A DNA stretch of 64,000 nucleotides from Bacteroidota bacterium (GCA_947475165.1 CANJLD010000003.1:62001-126000); one strand, 5' to 3'. Shown: positions 49,386 through 58,830, numbered from the stretch's first letter. Notes: generated from the sequence alone by a model not told the origin. Program-made: numbers and translations.

Positions 49386-52300
49386 TTAAAACGCTCTGCT
49401 AATCCCTACTACCCAACGAAACGCAACGTGTTTTTGGTTGACATAAGGAGAATGACTAATGAAGAAAGGTATATCGAAACGGAATGTCAGCGGTTTGATT
49501 CCTTGTAATGGTCCCCACTTTTTTATAGTGAGTGCCACGCCTGCACCAGCATCAAAACGAACATGTGAAAGCTGCTGCTCATTATTACTGTTGTTGTACG
49601 CAATGGCTCCCATATCGCCAAATACATAGGTATTCAGATTGAAAATGTCTTTAAGCTTTTGATTTTTAACTATAACAATTCTATTGAAATCAATTTCTGC
49701 ATTTACTGCAAAACCTGAATTGCCTTTATAAGCAGGAAGAATAATTCCGTTTACATCTTTCTCTGCTAAAAGATAACCGGCATATCCGCGCATGTTTAAT
49801 CCGCCACCAAAATGTAAGTGGTTAATATCAGCATCGTATTTGTTTGCAAAAGTTTGCGGAACAAAACCCGCAGCGCGGTAATATTTGCTGTCCATCATTT
49901 CTTCGGGATTGCCTCCTGCAAAAAATAAAGCACTTTCGCTTGGCACATCTTTGCCGGTGCCGTATCTTCCGTAAGCTCGTGTGCGGAAATCCAATTTCCA
50001 AACGGTTGCCTTCAGAATATTAGTGAGTTCCAGATAATGATAATCGAACGAAGAAGTAAGTGCACCTGAGCGCAAATGTGCTGTTATAAAACCATTGAAT
50101 TTTTCGTGGTAATAAGAATATGTAGCCGACAGGTTTATCGACACGTTGAATTTCTTTTTACTTGTCCACACAGCATCCCATTCATTGGGATAAAGCAAAT
50201 AGTTTCTCCATTCTTCGCGGTTGCGCGTAAATGCTTTCACATTTATATCAGCTGAGAAATTTTTCGGAAACTGTTTTACTAAGCCAACCTTATACATCTC
50301 GCAGCCATCTAGCCATTGCGAATGGAAATAGAAAGTGGTGCGCTTCATTACCTTATCAATAGCATTCGAGTAGTCAAACCGGTACGAAAAGTAACCGGCT
50401 TTCCTTTGGGTTTCCTTATTGAAATAGTATCGTGAACCGCATTGTGCCAAATGAGAGTTCAACCAAACCGTAAGTGAGAAAACATGTTTTACTCCCATGT
50501 AATTCCCATTGGCACTAATTCCGAATTTTAAACCATCGTATGCATTCCACCAGATATCGGGACGCATATACAAACGATATTTTTTAGAAGAAGACGGTGG
50601 GTAAATGTGCGAATCGAAACGCAACTCCACATTGCCATGCTTACGATTATCCAACATATTCATGTCAGCTAATCTTTCACTTGGGTCAATAATTGCGTTC
50701 TTAATTCCTGATGGAATTGTAACGGTGGCATTGTATGTTGGTTGAAGTTTATCCCACCCATACCATTTGGGAAGAATTTGTGTTGGTCTTTTTGCATTCA
50801 TGGAAACCCGCATCAAAGGGTCAATGAGTTCCACATATATTATATCTCCATGTTCAACTATTTTTTTAATAGCCGAAGTATCGCTCACATCCTTTTCAAA
50901 CCAAGTATTCGGAATATGAAAATCATAAACCGAATCCTTATTTGAAATCACGCGCAAATCAATCGGCATTTGCATTCTGCCTTTGCGCTTCAGCCGGATT
51001 ACATATTGATTTTTGAATTGTCCCTTTTTAATTCTGCCGATTTTGTAATCAATATTTTTTGTGGTTTCCATCCATTCATCAAAAAACCAATTCAAATCTA
51101 TGTGTGTGAATTGCGAAATACTGTTGCGAAAATCTTCCGGATATGGATGTGCAAATTTCCATTGCGCTACATAATGTTTCATAGCTGCACTAAAAAGCGA
51201 ATCGCCTAAAACGTATTGCAAATTATAAAGCATGGTAGATGTCTTCGCATACACATGTCGGTAACCACCGCCTTGTCCTAATGCACCATTAAAACCATCG
51301 CTATGTGTGTTAATGGATTCATCGTTATAAATAATCGCATCGCTCAAATAGCTGTAGTAGCATTTATTATCGCGCACGGTTGCCGGTTCAAAAAATCGCT
51401 TGTAATACCAACTTGTTTTTGGTCCAAACTCATAAGGAATGGTATCGCCATCAATGGCTTCCATTCCCCATGCTGTGAGAAATTGTGTAAATCCTTCATC
51501 GAGCATGGCACGATATGTTTCATTGTTGCCAATCATTCCGTAGAACCAGTTGTGTCCCACTTCATGTACAAGCAAACCACGATAAGATTTGTCGCGTCCA
51601 CCATCAAGTGTGAGCATCGGATACTCCATTCCATCAGCAGCATCTGCTACAACAATTTTCGGATATTCAAATACTCCAAAATCACGCGAAAATGTTGAGA
51701 TAATTTGCGCGAGGTAGTCGGAAGCATTCAACCAACCACTGGCATGAGGCTCCTGAACAATCGCTACACACCGAACTCCTTCACCATTTGCACGACCGGG
51801 ATAAATAATTGTATCATGAATCCGGTAACTCGGGTCGGCAGTAAAAGCAAAATCATGAACATTTTCTGCGTGATACTTCCATGTTTTTCGTTCTCCTTTT
51901 TTGTAAGGAGTAATTATGGAAGGAACCGAATCCCATTTCTTGTCTTTGAAATTATAGATGTCTAACTTCTTTTTCAGCGAATCAGGCAACACTTCTTTTT
52001 CATTTTGCAATACACCGGTTGCCTCCAAAACATAATTAGAAGCGAAACTCAAATCCACATCAAAAGTTCCGTAGTCGCCATAAAATTCGCGATTCAAATG
52101 CTGGTCGGTGTTCCATCCGCTTTTGCGGTCGTAAACACAAATTTTAGGATACCATTGGCAGCCGTTGTAATGATTCGCGCCAAAGGTTTTGTGTTTTTTC
52201 ATTCGCCTGCGCGTAGAACCGGCATCATAAAACGTCCTGAATTTAATTTGAAAAACTTTTGATGAATTGGGCGCAACCGGTTCATCTAAAAAAACTTTCA

Positions 52301-52745
52301 GGATGGTATTATCCAATTGCATTTGAAGAATGACTGAATCCTTATTTTTTATTTCATCAATCAGGGTTCCGAGTTTTTGTAGCTCGTATTTCCCATAGGC
52401 AATGTGCGCATCGTTATTCTCCTGTAGATTATCTAAGTAAGAACCTGGCTGAAATGCGTTTTGATATAGGTGGAAGTAAACGTAATAAAGTGTGTCGGGA
52501 GAATTATTGAAATAAGTAAGTTGCTCTTCACCGGTTATTATATCGGTGGTTTCGTCAATGTTCGCTTTTATTTTGTAGTGAACATCCTGCTGCCAATAAC
52601 CTTCAAATGGTTTTCTGTTTTTCCAGTAAAGCGGATTTTGTTTTGATTGGAAATTGTTTTCAGGACCTCTATCGGAATATATTTGGCAGTTGGCAACTGG
52701 CAGTAGGCAATAGATACAAAATGCAAGCAGAGTAATTTTTTTCAT
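49386..52745 (-). CDS. M1-family metallopeptidase with C-terminal outer-membrane barrel-like domain
   Basis: About 1119 aa from ATG 52745 (MKKITLLAFCIYCLLPVANC signal peptide). The ORF-track start at 52826 would run into dprA. Residues about 30-480 are an M1 aminopeptidase core: zinc motif VHEVGHNW (HExxH, about residue 395) with the third ligand in LDEGFTQF 18 residues on, and GGRDKSYRG upstream. Residues about 700-1119 look like an outer-membrane beta barrel, with alternating strands, GGLNMRGYAGYLL (Omp85-like 'RGY') and a terminal aromatic (ISRAF). A peptidase anchored by its own barrel is inferred. The signal-peptide segment LLPVANCQ is encoded by a heptad repeat. Confidence 0.87.
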   Translation of the reverse strand: MKKITLLAFCIYCLLPVANCQIYSDRGPENNFQSKQNPLYWKNRKPFEGYWQQDVHYKIKANIDETTDIITGEEQLTYFNNSPDTLYYVYFHLYQNAFQPGSYLDNLQENNDAHIAYGKYELQKLGTLIDEIKNKDSVILQMQLDNTILKVFLDEPVAPNSSKVFQIKFRTFYDAGSTRRRMKKHKTFGANHYNGCQWYPKICVYDRKSGWNTDQHLNREFYGDYGTFDVDLSFASNYVLEATGVLQNEKEVLPDSLKKKLDIYNFKDKKWDSVPSIITPYKKGERKTWKYHAENVHDFAFTADPSYRIHDTIIYPGRANGEGVRCVAIVQEPHASGWLNASDYLAQIISTFSRDFGVFEYPKIVVADAADGMEYPMLTLDGGRDKSYRGLLVHEVGHNWFYGMIGNNETYRAMLDEGFTQFLTAWGMEAIDGDTIPYEFGPKTSWYYKRFFEPATVRDNKCYYSYLSDAIIYNDESINTHSDGFNGALGQGGGYRHVYAKTSTMLYNLQYVLGDSLFSAAMKHYVAQWKFAHPYPEDFRNSISQFTHIDLNWFFDEWMETTKNIDYKIGRIKKGQFKNQYVIRLKRKGRMQMPIDLRVISNKDSVYDFHIPNTWFEKDVSDTSAIKKIVEHGDIIYVELIDPLMRVSMNAKRPTQILPKWYGWDKLQPTYNATVTIPSGIKNAIIDPSERLADMNMLDNRKHGNVELRFDSHIYPPSSSKKYRLYMRPDIWWNAYDGLKFGISANGNYMGVKHVFSLTVWLNSHLAQCGSRYYFNKETQRKAGYFSYRFDYSNAIDKVMKRTTFYFHSQWLDGCEMYKVGLVKQFPKNFSADINVKAFTRNREEWRNYLLYPNEWDAVWTSKKKFNVSINLSATYSYYHEKFNGFITAHLRSGALTSSFDYHYLELTNILKATVWKLDFRTRAYGRYGTGKDVPSESALFFAGGNPEEMMDSKYYRAAGFVPQTFANKYDADINHLHFGGGLNMRGYAGYLLAEKDVNGIILPAYKGNSGFAVNAEIDFNRIVIVKNQKLKDIFNLNTYVFGDMGAIAYNNSNNEQQLSHVRFDAGAGVALTIKKWGPLQGIKPLTFRFDIPFFISHSPYVNQKHVAFRWVVGISRAF
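52683..52710. repeat. Heptanucleotide array inside the M1 peptidase signal peptide
   Basis: Units TTGGCAG, TTGGCAA, CTGGCAG, TAGGCAA on the plus strand; read in frame on the minus strand as part of CLLPVANCQ. Confidence 0.85.
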
Positions 52746-52759
52746 TACAAAAGATAAAT

Positions 52760-53902
52760 TTGGCAACTCTAAATAAACAGGTTTTGTCGAATAGCCATTC
52801 CAACGAAAAATTGTATCAAATAGCACTAACGCTTTTGCCGAATGTAGGCAACGTGCTTGCTAAAAATTTGATTGCGTATTGTGGAAGCGCAGAAAATGTT
52901 TTTAAAACATCGAAAAGCAAGTTGGAGAAAATTCCAGGAATTGGAAAAGGTACAGCCGAAGGAATTTCATCTGCGGATGTAATGAAAGCAGCGAAAGAAG
53001 AATTAAAATTTATCGGGAAGTATAACATTGAACCTATTTTCTTTACCGATAAGAACTATCCTTTCCGCTTGAAAGAGTGTAGCGATTCTCCGGTGCTGCT
53101 TTACTATAAAGGCAATACCGATTTGAATGCAGAAAAAATTGTTGGCGTAGTTGGCACGCGAAGAATTACCGATTACGGAAAGGAAATGACGAAGAAGTTA
53201 ATTGCTGATTTAGCAGCGCAAAATATTTTAATAGTAAGCGGACTTGCCTATGGAGTTGATACAGCGGCACATAATGCAGCCTTAGAACATAATTTACAAA
53301 CGGTTGGAGTACTTGGTCATGGATTAAACACCATTTACCCTAAACAAAATAAAAGCACAGCTACAAAAATGATAGCGCAAGGCGGTTTGCTATCCGAGTA
53401 TAAATCAACTGACGAAATGCATCCTTCCAATTTTCCGAACCGCAACAGAATTGTTGCCGGCATGTGCGATGCAGTGGTGGTGGTAGAATCTGCCATTGAA
53501 GGCGGTGCGGTAATTACGGCTAATACTGCCTTCTCTTACAATCGTGATGTGTTTGCGTTTCCGGGCAAAGCCAATGATAGGTATAGTGCAGGCTGCAATT
53601 TTCTGATTAAGACTTTTAAAGCAAAGATGATCGAAGGTGCAGATGATTTGCTGCGCGAGATGAATTGGGTGAACAAAGAACAAAACACAAAAGGCAAAAA
53701 GCAACAAAAACAATTGCTACTTACGCTTGCCGATGAAGAGCAAAAAATTTACAACCTGCTGAATGAAAAAACGGAATTGGCAATTGATGAATTGGCAGAC
53801 GCTACCCAAATGAATGTGAGTTCGCTTGCAGCTACACTTTTAGAAATGGAAATGAACAACATTCTTGTTTCGTTACCCGGCAAGCGATTTAAATTGATTT
53901 AA
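52760..53902 (+). CDS. dprA: DNA-processing protein A (DprA/Smf)
   Basis: Up to 380 aa. DprA loads RecA onto incoming single-stranded DNA during natural transformation. An N-terminal SAM/HhH-like domain (TLLPNVGNVLAKNLI; IPGIGKGTAEGI) precedes the Rossmann core with GVVGTRRITDYG, VSGLAYGVDTAAHNAAL and PNRNRIVAGMC, and a C-terminal winged helix (ELADATQMNVSSLAATLLEME). There is no ATG near the expected N-terminus: candidate starts are TTG at 52760, 52784 or 52811. TAAATTTG (52755-52762) matches a -7 element, so transcription may start inside the annotated ORF and the true start is probably 52784 or later. Confidence 0.92.
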   Translation: MATLNKQVLSNSHSNEKLYQIALTLLPNVGNVLAKNLIAYCGSAENVFKTSKSKLEKIPGIGKGTAEGISSADVMKAAKEELKFIGKYNIEPIFFTDKNYPFRLKECSDSPVLLYYKGNTDLNAEKIVGVVGTRRITDYGKEMTKKLIADLAAQNILIVSGLAYGVDTAAHNAALEHNLQTVGVLGHGLNTIYPKQNKSTATKMIAQGGLLSEYKSTDEMHPSNFPNRNRIVAGMCDAVVVVESAIEGGAVITANTAFSYNRDVFAFPGKANDRYSAGCNFLIKTFKAKMIEGADDLLREMNWVNKEQNTKGKKQQKQLLLTLADEEQKIYNLLNEKTELAIDELADATQMNVSSLAATLLEMEMNNILVSLPGKRFKLI

Positions 53903-53911
53903 AATAAAAAC

Positions 53912-54376
53912 ATGGCATCTGCATTTTCACACGCAATAGCTTCCGTTGCCATCGGCAAGATTTCTTTCATCAGAAACATTGATAAGAAATTCTGGTTGCT
54001 TGGAATTTTTTGTGCCGTAATTCCTGATGCCGATGCAATTGGTTTTAAAATGGGTATTCCTTATGAAAGTGTATTTGGCCATAGAGGCATTACGCATTCG
54101 TTTTTCTTTGCTGCCTTACTTGCCTTTGCAGTTACCTATTTCTTTTACGGAGAAGAAAAATTATGGAACAGACGATGGCTTTCATTATTTACCTTTTTCT
54201 TTTTTGCCACGGCTTCGCATCCGGTGCTTGATGCCATGACCACCGGTGGATTGGGAGTTGCGTTGTTTGCTCCTTTCGACAACACGAGATTTTTCTTTGC
54301 GTTCCGCCCCATAAAAGTTTCGCCTATTGGTTTGGCAAGTTTTTTCAGCGAGGGGGGGGCGTGTTTTGAAAAGTGA
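53912..54376 (+). CDS. YdjM-like membrane-bound metal-dependent hydrolase, C-terminus frameshifted at a G8 tract
   Basis: 154 aa as read. YdjM/LrgB-region type small membrane hydrolases have the pattern FSHAIASVAIG...AVIPDADAIG...FGHRGITHSFFFA...ASHPVLDAMTTGG, all present (His, Asp-x-Asp, HRGxTH and HPxLD metal ligands). The frame stops at TGA 54374 just after an eight-G run (54352-54359). Dropping one G reopens the frame as RVLKSEFVWVWIPSFLVMVI to a TAA at 54450-54452, which gives the expected final membrane helix. The gene is thus interrupted by a +1 slip, real or a sequencing error. It lies 9 bp after dprA, in the same unit. Confidence 0.85.
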   Translation: MASAFSHAIASVAIGKISFIRNIDKKFWLLGIFCAVIPDADAIGFKMGIPYESVFGHRGITHSFFFAALLAFAVTYFFYGEEKLWNRRWLSLFTFFFFATASHPVLDAMTTGGLGVALFAPFDNTRFFFAFRPIKVSPIGLASFFSEGGACFEK

Positions 54377-54485
54377 ATTCGTTTGGGTTTGGATTCCTTC
54401 GTTTTTGGTGATGGTAATTTCGTATGCTTTGAAGAAGTTGTATTCGCGCTAAGTGTTTTTATTTTCACGCAGCAAATTTTAAAAC

Positions 54486-56864
54486 GTGGCAAAGCAGAAC
54501 AAAAAGCAAACAGCAAAAGGTAAAGAGCAACCGGTAATTGTTCAGCAGGTTCAACCTCAAACTCCCGGATTCAAACTTCCTGACTGGACCTTTTACATTT
54601 TCATTCTCCTCTTCACCTGCATGCTGTATTCCAACACGCTTTGGAACCGCTATGCTATTGACGACACCATTGTAGTTACCGATAATAAATTCACAAAAAA
54701 GGGTTTTGGCGGAATTAAAGACCATTTCACGCACGACATGTTTGAAGGTTTTTTTGGCGAGCGCGGTGCTAAATTGGTAAGTGGTGGGCGTTACCGTCCG
54801 CTTAGTATGACTTCGCTGGCAGTGGAGTACGAAATTGTAAGAAAAATATGTGGCGATAAACGCGAGGTGATTGACAGTAAGAACATCATTATGACAGATG
54901 CTGACCCGTATCTGAATCCGATGTTGAGTCATGCTATAAATGTTTTGTTGTTTGCGCTTACTTGTGTTTTGCTCTTTTATATTTTACAACAAGTCATCCC
55001 GAAGAAGTATGCGCTAAAGTCCCCTTTAGGGGATTTAGGGGTTGCATTTTTTGCAACTCTTCTATATGCAGCACATCCCATCCACACCGAAGCAGTTGCG
55101 AATATTAAAGGGCGTGATGAAGTGATGTGTATGTTGTTTTCACTGCTTGCGTTGCTGGCAACTATAAAGTATGCCAAAACAAAAAATTACGTTCATCTGG
55201 CTTGGGGTGTGTTCATCTATTTTATCGCCATGCTTTCGAAAGAAAACGCGATTACTTTTTTAGCGGTAATACCTCTTACATACTTTTTCTTTACCAATGT
55301 AAAAGTGAAAGATTATGTGCTTACAGTTGGCTTGTATCTTGTACCTGTGCTTATTTTTCTTTATATCCGCAGCCTGTATACACATGCGGGACTAAAGGAT
55401 GAATCGCCCGAAATTCTGAATAACCCTTTCGTTCCACCGTATAATGAGTTTGGTCTTAAGTACGGAACCATATTGTATACGTTCCTTCGTTATTACTGGC
55501 TGATGCTTTTTCCGCATCCGCTTACTTACGATTACTATTTTAATCAAATACCTTATGTAGGTTTCGATAGCGGATGGGTTTGGCTTGCTATTCTTTCTAC
55601 TATCGCGTTAATTGTTTACGCGCTCAAAAATTTGCAGAAGAAAACAATTCCTTCGTTTGCTATTCTGTTTTTCTTTGTCACTTTCTCGGTAGCATCTAAC
55701 ATGTTATTTACTGTAGGTGTGTTGATGAACGAGCGGTTTATTTACATGAGTTCGCTTGGCTTCTGTATTCTTCTCGCGTATCTTTTTATTCAGTCAAAAG
55801 ACCGGTTCAAACTTTCGCCAAATATTATTTTAGGTGCGTTTGCTGTTTTGCTCACGCTGTATTCAATGAAAACAATTGCGCGCAATTTTGATTGGAAAGA
55901 CAGCTTCACACTTTTCCGTAGAGATTCAATCAACAGCCCTAACTCTGCAAAAATTCAAACCTCGCTCGGTGGCGATTTAACTAAAGCTGCTGAATCGGAT
56001 ATTCCCGCATTGCGCGATAGCGGAATGATTAAATCATTCTTAAAAGACCTGAACAGTAATTTAACTGAAGAACAGTTGAACGCTATCAATCTATTACCCG
56101 ATTCTTCCATTCGCCATCTACTTTTCGATTCTTCTATTGCGCATTTGAATGAAGCCATTCGAATTTATCCTCAGCACTCGCAGGCACTTTTGCTTTTGGG
56201 AAATGCTGTTTACAAACGCTATCAAAATCCCGAGCAGGTAATTCCAATTTATGAAAGTGCGGTGGCTCATCATTCAGGCGCGTACTACGATGCCAATTAT
56301 AATTTGGGAGTTATTTACAATCAAGTCAACAAACCGGCTCTCGCCAAACAAAATTTGCTGATAGCTTATTCTGTAAAACCGGAACAGATAGAATGTAGGT
56401 ATGTGCTTGCGCAGGTTTATGCAAAACTGAATCAACCCGATTCGGTAGAATACTGGTTACAGAAAGGCGATGAGATTAGAAAGATTGATGCTTCGGATTA
56501 TTATCAGGTAGGAACCGGTTTTGGTAAGGTTGCGCATAATTTTGATAAGGCGATTGAGTATATCAATAAGGCAATTGCATTAAATCCGAAAGTGGAACAG
56601 TTTTACGAAGACTTAGGTGTGGCATATGGTTTACGCGGAAATTTTGATGAAGCAATTGCGGTATCGCAAAAGCTGATTCAACTCAATCCGAATTATGCGG
56701 CTGCGTATTTGAATCTTTCCGTCTCGTACCGCAACAAAGGCAATAAACAATTAGCAGACCAGTATGAAGTTAAGTATAAAGAAGTGCTTGCTAAAACCGG
56801 AGGTCAGGTAAAACAACCAGCGCCAACGGCTATTCCGACAGACTCATCTGCGCAAAAAAAATAA
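54486..56864 (+). CDS. TMTC-like membrane glycosyltransferase (GT-C) with C-terminal TPR repeats
   Basis: 792 aa, GTG start at 54486. About ten membrane segments (30-490) are followed by TPR units (about 505-770), as in TMTC/O-mannosyltransferase-like proteins. GT-C landmarks are the acidic first loop YAIDDTIVVTD, then GGRYRPLSMTSLAVEY, SHAINVLLFAL and AAHPIHTEAVANIKGRDE, all characteristic of the TMTC family. An O-glycosyltransferase acting on exported proteins is the likely role; the donor would be polyprenyl-phosphate linked. A dispersed DNA repeat is translated in frame as KSPLGDLGV (178-186) between two membrane helices. Upstream is the frameshifted YdjM-like gene, 34 bp from its repaired end. 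Confidence 0.85.
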   Translation: MAKQNKKQTAKGKEQPVIVQQVQPQTPGFKLPDWTFYIFILLFTCMLYSNTLWNRYAIDDTIVVTDNKFTKKGFGGIKDHFTHDMFEGFFGERGAKLVSGGRYRPLSMTSLAVEYEIVRKICGDKREVIDSKNIIMTDADPYLNPMLSHAINVLLFALTCVLLFYILQQVIPKKYALKSPLGDLGVAFFATLLYAAHPIHTEAVANIKGRDEVMCMLFSLLALLATIKYAKTKNYVHLAWGVFIYFIAMLSKENAITFLAVIPLTYFFFTNVKVKDYVLTVGLYLVPVLIFLYIRSLYTHAGLKDESPEILNNPFVPPYNEFGLKYGTILYTFLRYYWLMLFPHPLTYDYYFNQIPYVGFDSGWVWLAILSTIALIVYALKNLQKKTIPSFAILFFFVTFSVASNMLFTVGVLMNERFIYMSSLGFCILLAYLFIQSKDRFKLSPNIILGAFAVLLTLYSMKTIARNFDWKDSFTLFRRDSINSPNSAKIQTSLGGDLTKAAESDIPALRDSGMIKSFLKDLNSNLTEEQLNAINLLPDSSIRHLLFDSSIAHLNEAIRIYPQHSQALLLLGNAVYKRYQNPEQVIPIYESAVAHHSGAYYDANYNLGVIYNQVNKPALAKQNLLIAYSVKPEQIECRYVLAQVYAKLNQPDSVEYWLQKGDEIRKIDASDYYQVGTGFGKVAHNFDKAIEYINKAIALNPKVEQFYEDLGVAYGLRGNFDEAIAVSQKLIQLNPNYAAAYLNLSVSYRNKGNKQLADQYEVKYKEVLAKTGGQVKQPAPTAIPTDSSAQKK
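55017..55043. repeat. AAGTCCCCTTTAGGGG-family element inside a coding sequence
   Basis: A 27-bp element (AAGTCCCCTTTAGGGG, ATTTAGGGGTT) read in frame as KSPLGDLGV in the TMTC-like protein. A near-identical copy lies in the non-coding gap at 27622. Confidence 0.88.
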
Positions 56865-56880
56865 GTCAGGCTTCCTGTAC

Positions 56881-56888
56881 TATCTTTG
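56881..56888 (+). promoter_or_regulatory. -7 element immediately before the GT51 gene
   Basis: TATCTTTG followed by CACAGC, seven bases upstream of ATG 56895. The -33 position has no TTTG. If used, it would give a transcript starting at or next to the start codon (leaderless). Confidence 0.45.
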
Positions 56889-56894
56889 CACAGC

Positions 56895-58826
56895 ATGTCT
56901 CGAAAAAGACTTTCTCTTTTTTTTATTGGTGTATTGGTATTTCTGCTGATTTGTCTATTCAGCAGAAACAGTCTATTGCAGTTTGCTTTCAAAAAAGCGC
57001 AAGCCCGCGCACAGGAAAACTATCACCTTTCATTGAGAGCTTCATCTGTTCGCTTTTCAGGTTTTGATGGCATACAAATAGAAGGTGTTACGCTTCAACC
57101 GGAAGGTGCAGATACCTTAGTGCGTGTGAAAGAAATTGCGCTCAATCTTTCCTTGCTTGATTTAGTAGCCGGCAAAGTTGGTTTTGATGAAGTGAAAGTG
57201 AAAGATGTGCTGGTGACTGTTTACAACAAAACAGAACGGAACAATTTGTCATTTTTTCAGTCAACCGGTAAACCAAAATCTGCAACAACTACTACAGCCG
57301 AAACTAATTACCGGAAGTTGGGAATGAATTTAAAGTCGAAGTTAGTTCGTGCTTTTAATACTGCTTTTGAATTGGAGAATATTCAAATCAAGTGCGAAGA
57401 CAGCACAAATACGGAGAGCGTTTTTGTGCCTGAAATGAAATACGATTTGAAAACTCTTACCGGCATAGTGATTAACCAGATGATGGAAGATACTTTGCTC
57501 CTAAGCGGAAAAGTTTTAGAAAAGAATAAACGGTATCAGTTTTCAATTCAACACAACACCAATTCCGAAGTGTATCTGCCTTTTCTAAATCACGAAAAGG
57601 GTTTGAAGTGCAGATTTAAATCGTTCACCGCATCGCTTGGTTTTGAAAGCAGCAGCAGCGAATTGCAAATAACCACTAGTGTTCAGGTAGAAAATTTTCA
57701 CATCAATCATTGGCGATTGGCGAACGGTGATGTGATTCTTGAGCAATCATCATTTAGCGGCAAACTGAATGTGCGCGATGATGCGGTGGAATTGGATTCA
57801 TCATCAACGATTAAGCTGAAAGATGTAAGCACGCGTTTATTTGCCAGTTATCAGGTAACACCCGATACCATTTTTGTGGTAAACATTCACATGCCCGAAA
57901 CGGTGAGCGATACTTTTTTTCATAGCTTGCCGCAGGGAATGTTCAACACGCTGAAAGGAATTTCCTGCACCGGTTCGCTGGAATACGATTTGTTCTTTCA
58001 AATCAATACCCGGCAACCCGATTCGCTGGTGTTTAATTCTTTGTTACAGAAAAAGAATTTTACGATTAAACACTATGGCGTAGAAAACTACGGGCGGATG
58101 AATGCTCCGTTTACTTACGAAGCATACGACAAGGACCGGTTCATGCGCCAAATAGAAATTTCATCTGTTAATCCTATGTTCACTCCGTTTAACCGCATCA
58201 GCGATTATTTAGTGAAAAGCGTTTTGCAATCGGAAGACCCATCGTTTATGCTACATCGCGGGTTTCTGCCCGAATCTTTTCGCGAATCTGTTATTAAGAA
58301 TTATAAAGAGCGAAGATTTGCGCGTGGTGGCAGTACTATCAGCATGCAACTCGTAAAGAATGTTTTTCTGAGCCGCGATAAAACCATTTCGCGCAAAGCG
58401 GAAGAGGCTCTGATTGTTTTCCTGATTGAAAACCTGCGTTTAGTTCCCAAAGAGCGTATGCTAGAAGTTTATCTGAATGTTATTGAATGGGGACCCAATG
58501 TGTACGGTATTGGAGAAGCAGCGCGTTTTTATTTTAATAAAACCCCGGGCGAACTCAATTTGCAGGAAAGTATTTTTCTGGCAGGTATTATCCCACGCCC
58601 AAAAGCTTTCAAATATCAATTTGATGAAGAAGGAAAACTAAAGCCATACCTGAGCGGCTATTTCAGAATACTCACCGGACGCATGGCTTCGAAAGGATGG
58701 ATTAGCTCAGTAGATACTTCGGGTTTATTGCCCGATGTAAAATTAAAAGGCCCGGCATTGCGAATGATAGTTAAATCCGATACAATAACTCCTGAATCGG
58801 ATGATGAACTGCCGCTATCGGAATAA
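56895..58826 (+). CDS. GT51 peptidoglycan transglycosylase with AsmA-like N-terminal region
   Basis: About 643 aa from ATG 56895 (MSRKRLSLFF; the track's TTG at 56886 is inside the -7 element). One N-terminal membrane helix (about 8-25) is followed by about 400 residues of AsmA/DUF748-like beta strands (LRASSVRFSGFDGIQIEGVTL...). A GT51 domain then covers about 430-610, with SEDPSFMLHRGF (catalytic Glu of motif 1), RGGSTISMQLVKN, RKAEEALIVFLIE and EVYLNVIEWGPNVYGIG. There is no transpeptidase domain, so it polymerises glycan without cross-linking. The periplasmic AsmA-like stalk is unusual for a monofunctional transglycosylase. It lies 31 bp after the TMTC-like gene. Confidence 0.88.
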   Translation: MSRKRLSLFFIGVLVFLLICLFSRNSLLQFAFKKAQARAQENYHLSLRASSVRFSGFDGIQIEGVTLQPEGADTLVRVKEIALNLSLLDLVAGKVGFDEVKVKDVLVTVYNKTERNNLSFFQSTGKPKSATTTTAETNYRKLGMNLKSKLVRAFNTAFELENIQIKCEDSTNTESVFVPEMKYDLKTLTGIVINQMMEDTLLLSGKVLEKNKRYQFSIQHNTNSEVYLPFLNHEKGLKCRFKSFTASLGFESSSSELQITTSVQVENFHINHWRLANGDVILEQSSFSGKLNVRDDAVELDSSSTIKLKDVSTRLFASYQVTPDTIFVVNIHMPETVSDTFFHSLPQGMFNTLKGISCTGSLEYDLFFQINTRQPDSLVFNSLLQKKNFTIKHYGVENYGRMNAPFTYEAYDKDRFMRQIEISSVNPMFTPFNRISDYLVKSVLQSEDPSFMLHRGFLPESFRESVIKNYKERRFARGGSTISMQLVKNVFLSRDKTISRKAEEALIVFLIENLRLVPKERMLEVYLNVIEWGPNVYGIGEAARFYFNKTPGELNLQESIFLAGIIPRPKAFKYQFDEEGKLKPYLSGYFRILTGRMASKGWISSVDTSGLLPDVKLKGPALRMIVKSDTITPESDDELPLSE

Positions 58827-58830
58827 AATC

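Noticed and set aside
49320-49508. 62-aa plus-strand ORF in front of and overlapping the M1 gene's 3' end
   Set aside because: Overlaps the real gene's terminus and has no family match.
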